NCBI RefSeq assembly: GCF_946482605.1
Contig: NZ_CAMLSE010000016.1
Location: 124,001 to 188,000, forward strand
Direction: 5' to 3'
Source of the DNA: an uncultured Dyadobacter sp.
GTDB taxonomy: Bacteria > Bacteroidota > Bacteroidia > Cytophagales > Spirosomataceae
DNA length: 64,000 bases
The notes under the pieces were generated by a model. The model did not search any database. It had not been told where the DNA came from and saw only the letters and a list, made by a program, of their open reading frames with translations. Below, piece after piece: positions 52,360 to 60,736 of this stretch (the stretch's first letter is position 1; each line of letters starts with the position of its first letter). The translations under genes were made by a program, and so were the position numbers.

Positions 52360-53229
52360 ATGTCGGAACAAGTTTCAAAAGTAGAAAAAAAACGCATAAG
52401 CATCCTGGGTTGCGGCTGGCTCGGATTTCCATTAGCTAAACGGTTACTGGGCAGCGGTATTACATCGCAGGTGAAAGGCAGTACCACTTCGAAAGACAAG
52501 CTCGAACAATTTGCCGCGGCGGGTATCGAGGGTTATTTGCTGCCATTGAACCCGGAAGCGGGATTGGACGCCGGTATTTCGGAGCCGTTTTTCGATTCCG
52601 ACATTATCATTGTTTCCATTCCGCCCCGCATGTCACAGCATATTGCCGGCAATTATTCCGCGCAAATGCAAATGGTGGCCGGGGCTATCCAAAAGTCCCC
52701 GGTAAAGGAAGTGGTGTTTGTTAGTTCAACCGGCGTTTACCGTGATTTGAGCCAAACGGTCGTCGAGCCGGACGTGCAATTGCCTGAGCATTCGGCCCAG
52801 CCCGAAATGGTGGCCGCCGAGAATGCGATAGCCGCATTAAGACCCCAAAAAACGGTTACTATCCTCCGGTTAAGCGGCCTGTTGGGTTACAATCGTATTC
52901 CCGGGAAATATGTAAAAGGCCAGAAGGACCTGACTACCGGCGATATTCCTGTTAACTACATCCACCGCGACGATGCAGCAGCCATTATTCAAGCCATTAT
53001 CGAACAGGGAGTCCAAAACGAAACATTTAATATCAGCGCGCCTTTTCATCCGACCCGCAGTGAAGTCTACGTCGATTCCTGCGCTCAATTCGGCTGGGAA
53101 GCACCGACCTTCAAAATAGCTGAGCAGCGCCCGGCATTTAAATTGATTTCAGGGGATAAATTTGCTAAAACCTATCAATACGAATTCAAATACCCAGATC
53201 CGCTGCTGTTTCATTATGAAGAGAGTTGA
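52360..53229 (+). CDS. NAD-dependent epimerase-like (YeeZ-type) protein
   Basis: The 289-residue protein has a Rossmann motif ILGCGWLGFPLAKRLL (GxGxxG) and FVSSTGVYRDLSQ, with the Ser/Tyr region of extended SDRs. YIHRDDAAAIIQAI and FNISAPFHPTRSEVY are usual near the end of the fold. The family (YeeZ-like) has no settled substrate. It starts just 16 bases from the divergent gldB ATG. It ends before an A+T-rich dyad and a bidirectional terminator. Confidence 0.83.
   Translation: MSEQVSKVEKKRISILGCGWLGFPLAKRLLGSGITSQVKGSTTSKDKLEQFAAAGIEGYLLPLNPEAGLDAGISEPFFDSDIIIVSIPPRMSQHIAGNYSAQMQMVAGAIQKSPVKEVVFVSSTGVYRDLSQTVVEPDVQLPEHSAQPEMVAAENAIAALRPQKTVTILRLSGLLGYNRIPGKYVKGQKDLTTGDIPVNYIHRDDAAAIIQAIIEQGVQNETFNISAPFHPTRSEVYVDSCAQFGWEAPTFKIAEQRPAFKLISGDKFAKTYQYEFKYPDPLLFHYEES
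52376..52383 (-). promoter_or_regulatory. candidate -7 box TACTTTTG for gldB, inside the divergent gene
   Basis: Exact TAnnTTTG on the reverse strand within codons 6-8 of the epimerase gene. It predicts a gldB leader of about 27 bases, complementary to the start of the opposite mRNA. Confidence 0.45.
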
Positions 53230-53230
53230 T

Positions 53231-53300
53231 GAGTTTTAAAGTGCATGAGTTTAGAGTTTACAAGTATTCTTTAAACTCTAAACTTTAAACTCATGAACTC
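53231..53300. repeat. imperfect A+T-rich inverted repeat
   Basis: CATGAGTTT and AGAGTTTA (53244-53260) pair with TAAACTCT and AAACTCATG (53272-53295), with a 7-base bulge; related GAGTTT units flank them. It resembles a common Bacteroidota intergenic dyad of unknown function. Confidence 0.5.
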
Positions 53301-53326
53301 CGAACTCACAAACTAAAAAAATGCAA

Positions 53327-53356
53327 AAAATCCGCAGGATCAACTCTGCGGATTTT
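53327..53356. terminator. bidirectional terminator, epimerase-like / TlpA gene
   Basis: AAAATCCGCAG (53327-53337) pairs with CTGCGGATTTT (53346-53356), with an 8-base loop. It closes both convergent genes. Confidence 0.85.
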
Positions 53357-53380
53357 ATCATTTATAAACCAAAAAGTGCA

Positions 53381-54532
53381 TTATTGAGCTCCCAGCAGCT
53401 CGGTCAGCTTGCTTTCCAGCGCCGCTCCCCGAAGATTTTTTGCAATGATTTTGCCTTCCTTATCCAGCAGGAAAGTGGCGGGGATCGCATTCACGCCATA
53501 AGTTTGTGCTACGCCCGAATTCCATTTTTTCAATTCGGAGCCGTGCAGCCATTTGAGTTTGTCTCTTTCAATGGCAGTTTTCCAGGCTTTTTCGTTGTCG
53601 TCCAGTGAAACGCCGTAGATGTCGAAGCCTTTGTCTTTAAACTTATCGTACATTCTGACCACATTAGGGTTTTCCATCCGGCACGGACCGCACCACGATG
53701 CCCAAAAGTCGATGAGAATGTACTTGCCGCGTAATGATGAAAGAGCGACCGGCTTGCCTTCGGGGCTGTTCAGCGTGAAATCGGGAGCTTGCTCGCCTAC
53801 CGCCACGCCGGCAAATCTTTTTACTGAACCTATAAATCCTTTGGCAAGCGTAGGTGTCGGCTCAACTTTAGAAAAGTCATCCGCCAGTTTTTTCAGGACG
53901 TCGAGGTCATTTTCAGGGCTGAGAAAGTTATTTGCAGCAAACAAGGCAATGAGAGAAGTACCCATTTGCGGTACAAGTTGGCGTATCGAACCTACGCGTT
54001 CCTGTTCTGCTTTTGTATAGGCTTGTTGTATCTCCTGTATTTTTTTGGTATCCTTCTTTTCCTCGGCGGCTGCATATTCCTCGTTCCATTTAGTCACTTT
54101 GACTGCAAATGCCTGCATGAGCTGGTCGATCTGAGCATAGTACTCCATGTTTTTGGAACCCGTAATGGCGACTTTCCCGCCATTTCCTTTATCGTCCCGG
54201 GTTGTTCCATCGGCTACGATATTAAAATTCTCGCCGCCTTCCACTAATAGTGCGAATTTCTGCCTGTCTGCAATGTTGAGGGTAAAAAAGCTGCCGCGGT
54301 CCTTTTCAACGCTTTTGAGCTGAAAGCTGCCATCCGCAGCCATTTGTGTCGAATCTATTTTGACGGAAGATCCAGTAGCCGTGGACTTCGACAGGATCAC
54401 CTTTTCCCCCTTTGAGCCATTTTTGACTTTTCCGGCCACGGTGAATTCCTTTGGTTCCAGCTGGGCCATGACCTGAAAGCTCAACAATGCGATGCTGAAA
54501 ACCAATGCACTCCGTTTGATAAACTCTTTCAT
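53381..54532 (-). CDS. TlpA-like thiol:disulfide oxidoreductase with DUF4369 domain
   Basis: The 383-residue protein has a signal peptide (ending VMAQ), a DUF4369 N-terminal domain (KEFTVAGKVKNGSKGEKVILSKST) and a C-terminal thioredoxin-fold domain with LIDFWASWCGPCRMENPNV (the catalytic C-G-P-C) and the cis-Pro in NAIPATFLLDKEG. It reduces periplasmic disulfides, for example for cytochrome c maturation or protein repair. It follows gatB by 29 bases on the same strand, so cotranscription with it is possible. Confidence 0.92.
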   Translation of the reverse strand: MKEFIKRSALVFSIALLSFQVMAQLEPKEFTVAGKVKNGSKGEKVILSKSTATGSSVKIDSTQMAADGSFQLKSVEKDRGSFFTLNIADRQKFALLVEGGENFNIVADGTTRDDKGNGGKVAITGSKNMEYYAQIDQLMQAFAVKVTKWNEEYAAAEEKKDTKKIQEIQQAYTKAEQERVGSIRQLVPQMGTSLIALFAANNFLSPENDLDVLKKLADDFSKVEPTPTLAKGFIGSVKRFAGVAVGEQAPDFTLNSPEGKPVALSSLRGKYILIDFWASWCGPCRMENPNVVRMYDKFKDKGFDIYGVSLDDNEKAWKTAIERDKLKWLHGSELKKWNSGVAQTYGVNAIPATFLLDKEGKIIAKNLRGAALESKLTELLGAQ

Positions 54533-54561
54533 GATCTCCTGTTCTATTTTCGATGCGTGGA

Positions 54562-56052
54562 TTACAATTTCTGGGCAAGTAATTGATTGACAAGCTTAGG
54601 ATCGGCAGCTCCGTTGGATTTTTTCATCACTTCCCCGACAAACAATCCCATGAGTCCTTTTTTACCTTTTCTGTACGCCTCAACCTTGTCGGGCATTGCC
54701 GTGATTACCTCATCTACAAACGTTTCCAGTTCGTTGGTATTGCTGTTTTGCAGCCAGTTATTTGATGATGCAATGTCCGACGGCTTGCGGTCCGGCTCTG
54801 CCAGCATCACCGGAAAGATCTTCTGTGCGGCGACTGAATGGCTTACTGAGCCCGACTCATTCAGCTCGATGAGATCGGCCAGGCCTTGTGCGCCGATCGG
54901 GAAACGGAGGATGTCGCCTTCGTGATCGTTCAGAAAGGACTTGACAGGACCCATCAGCCAGTTGGACGCGGCCTTGTAAGCACTTGTTTTGGTACAAACT
55001 TCTTCAAAATAATGCGCGAGCTCCCGGGTGTCGGTTAGCACCGCAGCATCGTAAGCAGGAATTCCGTATTGGTTGACAAATTTCTCGCGTAGTTCATGTG
55101 GCAGTGCGGGCATACTGCCTTTGATGCTATCCAGCCATTCTTCGGAAATCACCACCGGGCTCAGGTCCGGGTCTGGGAAATAGCGGTAATCGTTCATGGT
55201 TTCCTTTACGCGCATGCCGTAGGTTTGTCCGGTTTCCACATCGAACATCCTGGTCTCCTGCAGAACTTTCTGGCCGCTTTCCAGCAATGCAACCTGGCGT
55301 TTTTCTTCGAAGCTGATGGCGCGCATCATATTCCGGATCGAGTTCATATTCTTAATCTCGACCTTCGTGCCATATTGAACCTCGCCATTCTTCCGGACCG
55401 AAACGTTGACATCGCAACGCAGCGAACCTTCTTCCATATTGCCGTCGCTGATTCCAAGATACCTCACGAGCCGGCGAATCTCGGTGACAAATGCACCAGT
55501 CTCTTCCGCAGAGCGCAGGTCCGGTTCCGAAACCATCTCTACGAGCGGCGTACCGGCGCGGTTATAATCCAGCAACGTTTCGGTGCTGCTTCCATCGTGC
55601 ACCGATTTGCCGGCATCTTCTTCCAGGTGGATGTGGTGGAAACGGATCACTTTTTCAGTGAATTTGCCTTCGTGCTTGAAAGAAATCGTAACCCCGCCCT
55701 GGTCGCAGATCGGTTTTTTGTCCTGCGAGATCTGGTAGCCTTTGGGAAGATCCGGATAGAAGTAATTTTTACGGTCAAAAATGGTTTTCCGGCTGATCGA
55801 GCACCCACAGGCTAGGCCCAGACGGATGGCATACTCTATCGCCTTCTTATTGACTTTGGGCAGAGTGCCGGGTAGCGCAATGGTAAGCGGACCAATATTC
55901 GTATTAGGCTCCGTTCCAAAAATATTGAAATCGCGGGTGAAAAGCTTGGATTCGGTTAAAAGCTGACAATGCACTTCCAGGCCGATTACGGTTTCATATT
56001 GGGCCAGAAGTTCGTCGGTTATGTCAGAGGGGCGCAATGCGTGTTCAGTCAT
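54562..56052 (-). CDS. gatB: aspartyl/glutamyl-tRNA amidotransferase subunit B
   Basis: The 496-residue enzyme subunit begins ETVIGLEVHCQLLTESKLF, the GatB N-terminal signature, and has DRKNYFYPDLPKGYQISQ, IHLEEDAGKS, VDYNRAGTPLVE-like DYNRAGTPLVEMVSEPDLRS, RCDVNVSVR and the C-terminal GatB/YqeY tail (KKGLMGLFVGEVMKKSNGAADPKLVNQLL). It converts Asp-tRNA-Asn and Glu-tRNA-Gln with GatA and GatC. A candidate -7 box lies just upstream. Confidence 0.97.
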   Translation of the reverse strand: MTEHALRPSDITDELLAQYETVIGLEVHCQLLTESKLFTRDFNIFGTEPNTNIGPLTIALPGTLPKVNKKAIEYAIRLGLACGCSISRKTIFDRKNYFYPDLPKGYQISQDKKPICDQGGVTISFKHEGKFTEKVIRFHHIHLEEDAGKSVHDGSSTETLLDYNRAGTPLVEMVSEPDLRSAEETGAFVTEIRRLVRYLGISDGNMEEGSLRCDVNVSVRKNGEVQYGTKVEIKNMNSIRNMMRAISFEEKRQVALLESGQKVLQETRMFDVETGQTYGMRVKETMNDYRYFPDPDLSPVVISEEWLDSIKGSMPALPHELREKFVNQYGIPAYDAAVLTDTRELAHYFEEVCTKTSAYKAASNWLMGPVKSFLNDHEGDILRFPIGAQGLADLIELNESGSVSHSVAAQKIFPVMLAEPDRKPSDIASSNNWLQNSNTNELETFVDEVITAMPDKVEAYRKGKKGLMGLFVGEVMKKSNGAADPKLVNQLLAQKL

Positions 56053-56073
56053 GTTTATTTACTAATGCTTTCG

Positions 56074-56081
56074 CAAAGATA
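56074..56081 (-). promoter_or_regulatory. candidate -7 box TATCTTTG for gatB
   Basis: Exact TAnnTTTG on the reverse strand about 22 bases before the ATG at 56052, giving a leader of about 16 bases. Confidence 0.45.
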
Positions 56082-56145
56082 TAATAACTGACCTAATTGG
56101 CACTTTGTTCTGGATTTTCCGGCTTTTGTAATATCACCGGACCAA

Positions 56146-56180
56146 CAAAAAACGCCTGGCAATTTACAGGCCAGGCGTTC
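56146..56180 (-). terminator. terminator after the cytochrome c gene
   Basis: AACGCCTGGC (56151-56160) pairs with GCCAGGCGTT (56170-56179), and on the reverse strand the hairpin is followed by T's. It separates the cytochrome gene from gatB. Confidence 0.85.
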
Positions 56181-56200
56181 TTTCGATTTTCGACAGTTTC

Positions 56201-56737
56201 TTACAGTGAGTTGATCCAGTTCGCGATCACGACAATGTCGGCTTTGGGAACGTGCGCAAGCGGCGCCATCGGAGGGTAGCCTGGCCAATGCTCCGGTTTG
56301 GGATTGTGCACGAGTTCCACGATCTGGTCCGCGGTATATTTTTTCTTCGCTACTTCCGAATAAGCCGGGCCGATTACCTTGTCGTAGGCCTGATGGCAGG
56401 CAAAGCAGGCATGTTTGTTTAGCAATGCAGAGACATCCGCGGGAACCGGTTTGCGCTTGGGTGCCGCCGCAGGGGCAGCTTCGGCTGGTGCCGCCGCCGC
56501 AGTATCACCGGGTTGGGCAACAGGTGCTGCCGGAGCCGCCGCTTTTTCCGCCGCGGCTTTTTCCGCCACAACTTTTCTATCGTTCTGAAGCTTCACGAGA
56601 GAAGCTTCTTCCCTTGATTTGCTTCCTGAGCCATAATAATGGTCATACTTGTCACGATCTTCTTTTGACGAGCAACTGGTGAAGAAAGAAACTGCCAGGG
56701 CTATTACAGCCAAAGAAGCGCTTTTTTTGAGTGTCAT
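56201..56737 (-). CDS. lipoprotein cytochrome c with Ala/Pro-rich linker
   Basis: From the ATG at 56737 this is 178 residues. A lipobox FFTSC (Cys22) suggests membrane attachment. An Ala/Pro/Lys-rich linker runs from about residue 60 to 100, and the heme site is C111-F-A-C114-H115 with a likely axial Met157 in GYPPMAP. The fold is a single-heme class I cytochrome c, like c551/c552. It could carry electrons between a quinol complex and a terminal oxidase. It ends at a terminator before gatB. Confidence 0.88.
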   Translation of the reverse strand: MTLKKSASLAVIALAVSFFTSCSSKEDRDKYDHYYGSGSKSREEASLVKLQNDRKVVAEKAAAEKAAAPAAPVAQPGDTAAAAPAEAAPAAAPKRKPVPADVSALLNKHACFACHQAYDKVIGPAYSEVAKKKYTADQIVELVHNPKPEHWPGYPPMAPLAHVPKADIVVIANWINSL

Positions 56738-56950
56738 TGTTTTAATATTTAAGAATTTCCGCCAGATTAAGGTTGCGATGTAAATCGACCACGAAGAAAG
56801 CATGTTTGCGTTAGATTTCCGTCATGCAAGTGCCAGAAATTAGGGTGAATCTCTAAAATCAGGAATTTTATCAGCTTGTCCGACAATGGGTTATAGGATA
56901 GGGACTTTCATTAAAATACGGAAATTTTCCTGTTTATTTGTCTGTGATTG

Positions 56951-56981
56951 TTGTGATTAATGCAAAATGTCTTTACTTTTG
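56951..56981 (+). promoter_or_regulatory. promoter of the rpmG operon
   Basis: TTG (56951-56953), 20 bases, then TACTTTTG (56974-56981), an exact TAnnTTTG match, leading to a short leader before the ATG at 57011. Confidence 0.6.
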
Positions 56982-57010
56982 CACTCCTATTTGTAAAACG
57001 ATGTAAAGCA

Positions 57011-57193
57011 ATGGCTAAGAAAGGCAATAGAGTACAGGTCATTTTGGAATGCACAGAACAGAAAGAAAGCGGTGTTCCAGGCATGTCACGTTACGTGACC
57101 ACAAAAAATCGGAAGAATACGCCAGGCCGTATGGAATTGAAGAAATTCAACTCTTTCCTGAGACGTTACACAGTCCATAAAGAAATTAAGTAA
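57011..57193 (+). CDS. rpmG: 50S ribosomal protein bL33
   Basis: The 60-residue protein ([18 protein letters not shown]) has the bL33 core [19 protein letters not shown]. It has one cysteine, so the zinc-ribbon cysteines of the C+ form are absent and this is the zinc-independent form. It is the first of a short ribosomal operon with the DUF4295-type gene. An rpmB gene, often next to rpmG, is not upstream here. Confidence 0.95.
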   Translation: MAKKGNRVQVILECTEQKESGVPGMSRYVTTKNRKNTPGRMELKKFNSFLRRYTVHKEIK

Positions 57194-57294
57194 GTTCGTT
57201 TGTTACCCGTTAACTGTCACGTGAAGCTGAGCAATAATGGGTAAGCGCGGAACAGTTAATCATTAACAATATAACTTCTAACTGATATACAGAC

Positions 57295-57447
57295 ATGGCA
57301 AAGAAAGTAGTTGCTACCCTGAAAAAAGAAGGCGGTAAGGCATTTGCAAAAGTGATCAAGGCCGTTAAATCTCCTAAAACAGGAGCTTATACCTTCAAAG
57401 AAGAAATCGTTCCCCTGGACGGCGTTCAGGGAGCATTGAAAAACTAG
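57295..57447 (+). CDS. DUF4295-type small ribosome-associated protein (possibly bL38)
   Basis: The 50-residue, strongly basic protein begins MAKKVVATLKKEGGKAFAKV and ends VPLDGVQGALKN. The family lies between rpmG and ftsY in many Bacteroidota. I recall a Bacteroidota-specific ribosomal protein named bL38 from Flavobacterium ribosome work and believe this family is it, but could not check. It is in a 101-base gap after rpmG and is followed by a hairpin. Confidence 0.85.
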   Translation: MAKKVVATLKKEGGKAFAKVIKAVKSPKTGAYTFKEEIVPLDGVQGALKN

Positions 57448-57488
57448 GTCTTCGGCCGCCGGGCGGTCGGAGAGTAATATTGAATTGT

Positions 57489-57515
57489 AAAAAGTCCCTG
57501 TGTGGGACTTTTTTA
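57489..57515 (+). terminator. terminator after the ribosomal protein genes
   Basis: AAAAGTCCC (57490-57498) pairs with GGGACTTTT (57504-57512), with a 5-base loop and further T's. The ftsY -7 box begins at 57519, immediately downstream. Confidence 0.75.
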
Positions 57516-57518
57516 TTT

Positions 57519-57526
57519 TATTTTTG
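57519..57526 (+). promoter_or_regulatory. candidate -7 box TATTTTTG for ftsY
   Basis: Exact TAnnTTTG just after the hairpin of the preceding operon. The predicted transcript start (about 57532) favours the ATG at 57547 over the one at 57535. Confidence 0.4.
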
Positions 57527-57546
57527 GGCCATAAATGATCAGCACT

Positions 57547-58509
57547 ATGGGTTTATTTGGCTTTTTTTCAAAGGAAAAAAAAGAAACATTAGATAAGGGC
57601 CTCGAAAAAAGCAAGGACAGCTTGTTCAGCAAGCTGTCACGAGCGATCGTGGGTAAAACGACGATCGACGAGGATGTTCTCGATGAACTGGAAGATATAC
57701 TGGTGAGCTCTGACGTAGGCGTGGAAACGACCGTCAAAGTCATCAAACGCATTGAAGAGCGTGTAGCCAGGGACAAATATGCGTCGACAGCCGAACTGGA
57801 TAATATCCTGAGAGAGGAAATAGCCGCATTGCTGACCGAGAATAAGTCGGTTGACATCCGCGACAGTTTCGAAACCGAGCATTTGCCGAAACCTTACGTG
57901 ATTATGGTGGTGGGTGTGAATGGGGTAGGTAAAACGACGACCATCGGCAAGCTGGCGCATCAGTTTCACCAGCGGGGCCATAAAGTAGTGCTCGGTGCTG
58001 CTGACACCTTCCGTGCGGCGGCCGTGGATCAGCTGAAACTCTGGGGGCAGCGCGTGAATGTGCCGGTTATCGATCACGGTATGAACACCGACCCTTCGGC
58101 CGTAGCATTCGATGCATTGAAGAAAGGCACGGAAACCGGCGCAGACGTGATCATTATCGACACCGCGGGCCGCTTGCATACAAAAGTGAACCTGATGAAC
58201 GAGCTTTCGAAAATCAAGCGCGTTATGCAGAAGATCATCCCCGACGCCCCGCACGAAGTACTGCTCGTCCTTGACGGCAGCACGGGGCAAAATGCCGTGA
58301 TCCAGGCCCGCGAGTTTACGAAAGTGACGGACATTACTGCATTAGCCATTACCAAGCTGGACGGGACCGCAAAAGGAGGCGTTGTGATCGGTATCTCGGA
58401 CGAATTCAAAATCCCGGTTAAATACATCGGCGTAGGAGAAAAAATGGACGATTTACAGGTTTTCGATCGCGCTGAATTTGTCGATTCGCTGTTTAAGAAA
58501 ATAGGATAA
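57547..58509 (+). CDS. ftsY: signal recognition particle receptor FtsY
   Basis: The 320-residue GTPase has a short acidic/basic N-terminal stretch (MGLFGFFSKEKKE), the N domain, and the G domain with VVGVNGVGKTTTIGKLA (G1), DTFRAAA (G2), IIDTAGRLHTK (G3), TKLDGTAKGG (G4) and the closing VFDRAEFVDSLF. It docks ribosome-nascent chain complexes to the Sec translocon. An alternative ATG lies 4 codons upstream (57535). A terminator follows at 58566. Confidence 0.96.
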   Translation: MGLFGFFSKEKKETLDKGLEKSKDSLFSKLSRAIVGKTTIDEDVLDELEDILVSSDVGVETTVKVIKRIEERVARDKYASTAELDNILREEIAALLTENKSVDIRDSFETEHLPKPYVIMVVGVNGVGKTTTIGKLAHQFHQRGHKVVLGAADTFRAAAVDQLKLWGQRVNVPVIDHGMNTDPSAVAFDALKKGTETGADVIIIDTAGRLHTKVNLMNELSKIKRVMQKIIPDAPHEVLLVLDGSTGQNAVIQAREFTKVTDITALAITKLDGTAKGGVVIGISDEFKIPVKYIGVGEKMDDLQVFDRAEFVDSLFKKIG

Positions 58510-58565
58510 CGGCCGCTGGTTGATTTTAGTAACCGTTTGTGCCGCTATTGTTTCAGAACATTTTT

Positions 58566-58605
58566 AAAAGGGGTATCTTAGGACAAGGGCGTTCTGAGAT
58601 ACCCT
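58566..58605 (+). terminator. rho-independent terminator after ftsY
   Basis: GGGTATCT (58571-58578) pairs with AGATACCC, flanked by A's and T's, just before the next ATG at 58612. Confidence 0.85.
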
Positions 58606-58611
58606 TTTTCT

Positions 58612-59226
58612 ATGGAAACAATAGTCGTATTTCTAATAATCTTCGTGCCCTTTGGCTTATTCATGTGGATGGTGCTGCGCTATACCCGGAACACGGTCGG
58701 GACCAACTCGCCCGTCAAAGTGAAGCGGATTTACGAGATAGGTCCTGAGAGATATTTTTTAAAATTCGATAATTTCTTTGCACTCTTTTGTATCGGCTTC
58801 GGCCTGTTGCTGTTTCGCACGATTCTGATTTCGCGGATGGCTCCCGATATTACATACCCTGGGCTGGTAAGAGGCACACTACTGATTGGAATGGCAGGCA
58901 TCGCAGCCCTGGGTGTGGTGTCTTTGGCAATAGATTTCAACCATTGGAAGTATGTCGACGGCACGATACTCGAGACTTTTCCGGAGGAACATGAGTTGGA
59001 GCTCACTTTGGGCGATACCAGGTTGAGGTTACGTGAGGGCGATATCACACGGGTACTGGTCACGAGCAACAACGCGAAGATGAGGGTCTCGTTTATCACA
59101 TATTATCTCGCAAACGGAGACCATTTCATACTCTCGGACAAAATGCCTGGTGTGTGGGTCATTCACGAGTATTTCAAAAAAATCCCGACGGAATATAGAG
59201 AGAAGCGATTTCCTTTCATTCCATAG
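58612..59226 (+). CDS. membrane protein of unknown function, possible PH-like domain
   Basis: The 204-residue protein has three hydrophobic helices (about 4-22, 57-75 and 85-108), then a cytosolic-looking C-terminal half with alternating strands (DGTILETFPEEHELELTLGDTRLRLREGDITRVLVTS). That half resembles a small pleckstrin-homology-like domain of bacterial membrane proteins, by eye only. The only neighbours are ftsY, upstream across a terminator, and rimO, downstream. Confidence 0.6.
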   Translation: METIVVFLIIFVPFGLFMWMVLRYTRNTVGTNSPVKVKRIYEIGPERYFLKFDNFFALFCIGFGLLLFRTILISRMAPDITYPGLVRGTLLIGMAGIAALGVVSLAIDFNHWKYVDGTILETFPEEHELELTLGDTRLRLREGDITRVLVTSNNAKMRVSFITYYLANGDHFILSDKMPGVWVIHEYFKKIPTEYREKRFPFIP

Positions 59227-59356
59227 TACTTCCTGTCCGATTTTTTCCGAACTTTGCACCCCATTTCGCCGTTCATTATCAGTCACTTTGACGGTAAATG
59301 GCGACTAATCAATTCAAAGCATACAGCTTACGGCTTAAAGCCTCAGGCAAATACCA

Positions 59357-60667
59357 ATGAAAACCAAGGGAACAGTTAAGAATAAAGTCAATATAGTCAC
59401 GCTGGGTTGCTCCAAAAACCTGGTAGACTCTGAAGTACTATATACCCAGCTCAAAGGCAACGGCTTCGCCGTAGCACACGAGTCGAAAAAGGATGATTCG
59501 CAGATCGTTGTGATCAACACCTGCGGGTTTATAGACAATGCAAAGGAGGAGTCGATCAATACGATTTTGCGTTATGCGGATGCCAAAGCGGCCGGTGTGG
59601 TGGATAAAGTGTACGTGACGGGATGTTTGTCGCACCGGTACAAGGATGAACTTTCGGTTGAAATACCAACCGTCGACGCCTGGTTTGGCACCAACGAGCT
59701 GCCCCGCCTGCTTAAAACACTCAAAGCAGATTACAAACATGAGCTCGTGGGCGAACGTCTGCTCACAACGCCTGCGCATTATGCGTACCTGAAAATCGCG
59801 GAAGGGTGCGACCGCCCGTGCAGCTTCTGCGCGATCCCGCTCATGCGCGGAAGCCATATTTCCCGGCCGATCGATGAATTGGTTAAAGAGGCAAAATCAC
59901 TGGCCAAACGGGGCACCAAAGAGCTGATCCTCGTCGCCCAGGACCTGACGTACTACGGCCTGGACATTTACAAGAAAAGAAACCTTTCGGACTTGCTGCG
60001 CCAGCTTTCGGATGTGGAGGGCATTGACTGGATACGTTTGCAATACGCATATCCCGCGGGCTTCCCGATGGACGTTCTGGATGTGATGAATGAGCGGAGT
60101 AATATCTGTAAATACCTCGATATGCCGCTGCAATCTGGCTCGACGGAAATGCTGAAACAGATGCGCAGGGGCATTACCCGCGAAAAAACGGAAGCGCTCA
60201 TCCATTCGATCCGTGACAAAGTACCCGATATCGCATTACGCACGACGTTGATCGTCGGACATCCGGGCGAATCGGAGGAGCTGTTCGACGAAACCTATGA
60301 ATTCGTTGAAAAAATGCGTTTCGACCGTCTGGGAGCTTTCCAGTATTCACACGAAGACAATACGCATTCATTCACCATGGAAGACGATATTCCTGCCGAA
60401 GTTAAGCAGGAACGTGCGGACACCATTATGGAGCTTCAACAGGGTATTTCACAGGAACTCAACCAGCGCAAGATCGGAAACACCTACAAGGTGCTCTTCG
60501 ACCGGAAGGAGGGTGGATATTTCATAGGTCGCACCGAGTACGACTCTCCCGAGGTCGATAACGAAGTGCTCGTCCCGGCGAGCCAGTATGTGAGGCTCGG
60601 TGACTATGCACAGGTGAAGGTCACTGCCGCGGAGGAGTTCGATCTGTATGGCGAAGTGATTTCCTGA
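59357..60667 (+). CDS. rimO: ribosomal protein uS12 methylthiotransferase RimO
   Basis: The 436-residue radical-SAM enzyme has an N-terminal MTTase domain (VTLGCSKNLVDSE, NTCGFIDNAKEES, VTGCLSHRY with three Cys for the auxiliary cluster), then the radical-SAM cluster C151-x3-C155-x2-C158 (GCDRPCSFCAIP), then the TRAM domain. LGCSKNLVDSE is the RimO form, unlike MiaB. It adds a methylthio group to Asp88 of ribosomal protein S12. Confidence 0.96.
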   Translation: MKTKGTVKNKVNIVTLGCSKNLVDSEVLYTQLKGNGFAVAHESKKDDSQIVVINTCGFIDNAKEESINTILRYADAKAAGVVDKVYVTGCLSHRYKDELSVEIPTVDAWFGTNELPRLLKTLKADYKHELVGERLLTTPAHYAYLKIAEGCDRPCSFCAIPLMRGSHISRPIDELVKEAKSLAKRGTKELILVAQDLTYYGLDIYKKRNLSDLLRQLSDVEGIDWIRLQYAYPAGFPMDVLDVMNERSNICKYLDMPLQSGSTEMLKQMRRGITREKTEALIHSIRDKVPDIALRTTLIVGHPGESEELFDETYEFVEKMRFDRLGAFQYSHEDNTHSFTMEDDIPAEVKQERADTIMELQQGISQELNQRKIGNTYKVLFDRKEGGYFIGRTEYDSPEVDNEVLVPASQYVRLGDYAQVKVTAAEEFDLYGEVIS

Positions 60668-60695
60668 TCCGCTTCCGGCGAATGATTGCATTGCA

Positions 60696-60703
60696 TAAAT
60701 TTG
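60696..60703 (+). promoter_or_regulatory. candidate -7 box TAAATTTG for the DUF4293 gene
   Basis: Exact TAnnTTTG about 34 bases before the ATG at 60737. The -33 region is weak. Confidence 0.4.
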
Positions 60704-60736
60704 CCCTTCAATTGAAAAGAACAATTTTAATAAAGC

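Noticed and set aside
53381..54532. TlpA gene as part of a cytochrome maturation cluster with the nearby cytochrome c
   Set aside because: gatB lies between them and a terminator separates the cytochrome gene from gatB, so no operon links the two.
55096..55815. 239-residue open frame antisense to gatB
   Set aside because: gatB is certain, and this frame shows only repetitive His/Phe-rich shadow composition.
57637..58290. 217-residue open frame antisense to ftsY
   Set aside because: It lies within the FtsY GTPase domain and has no signal of its own.
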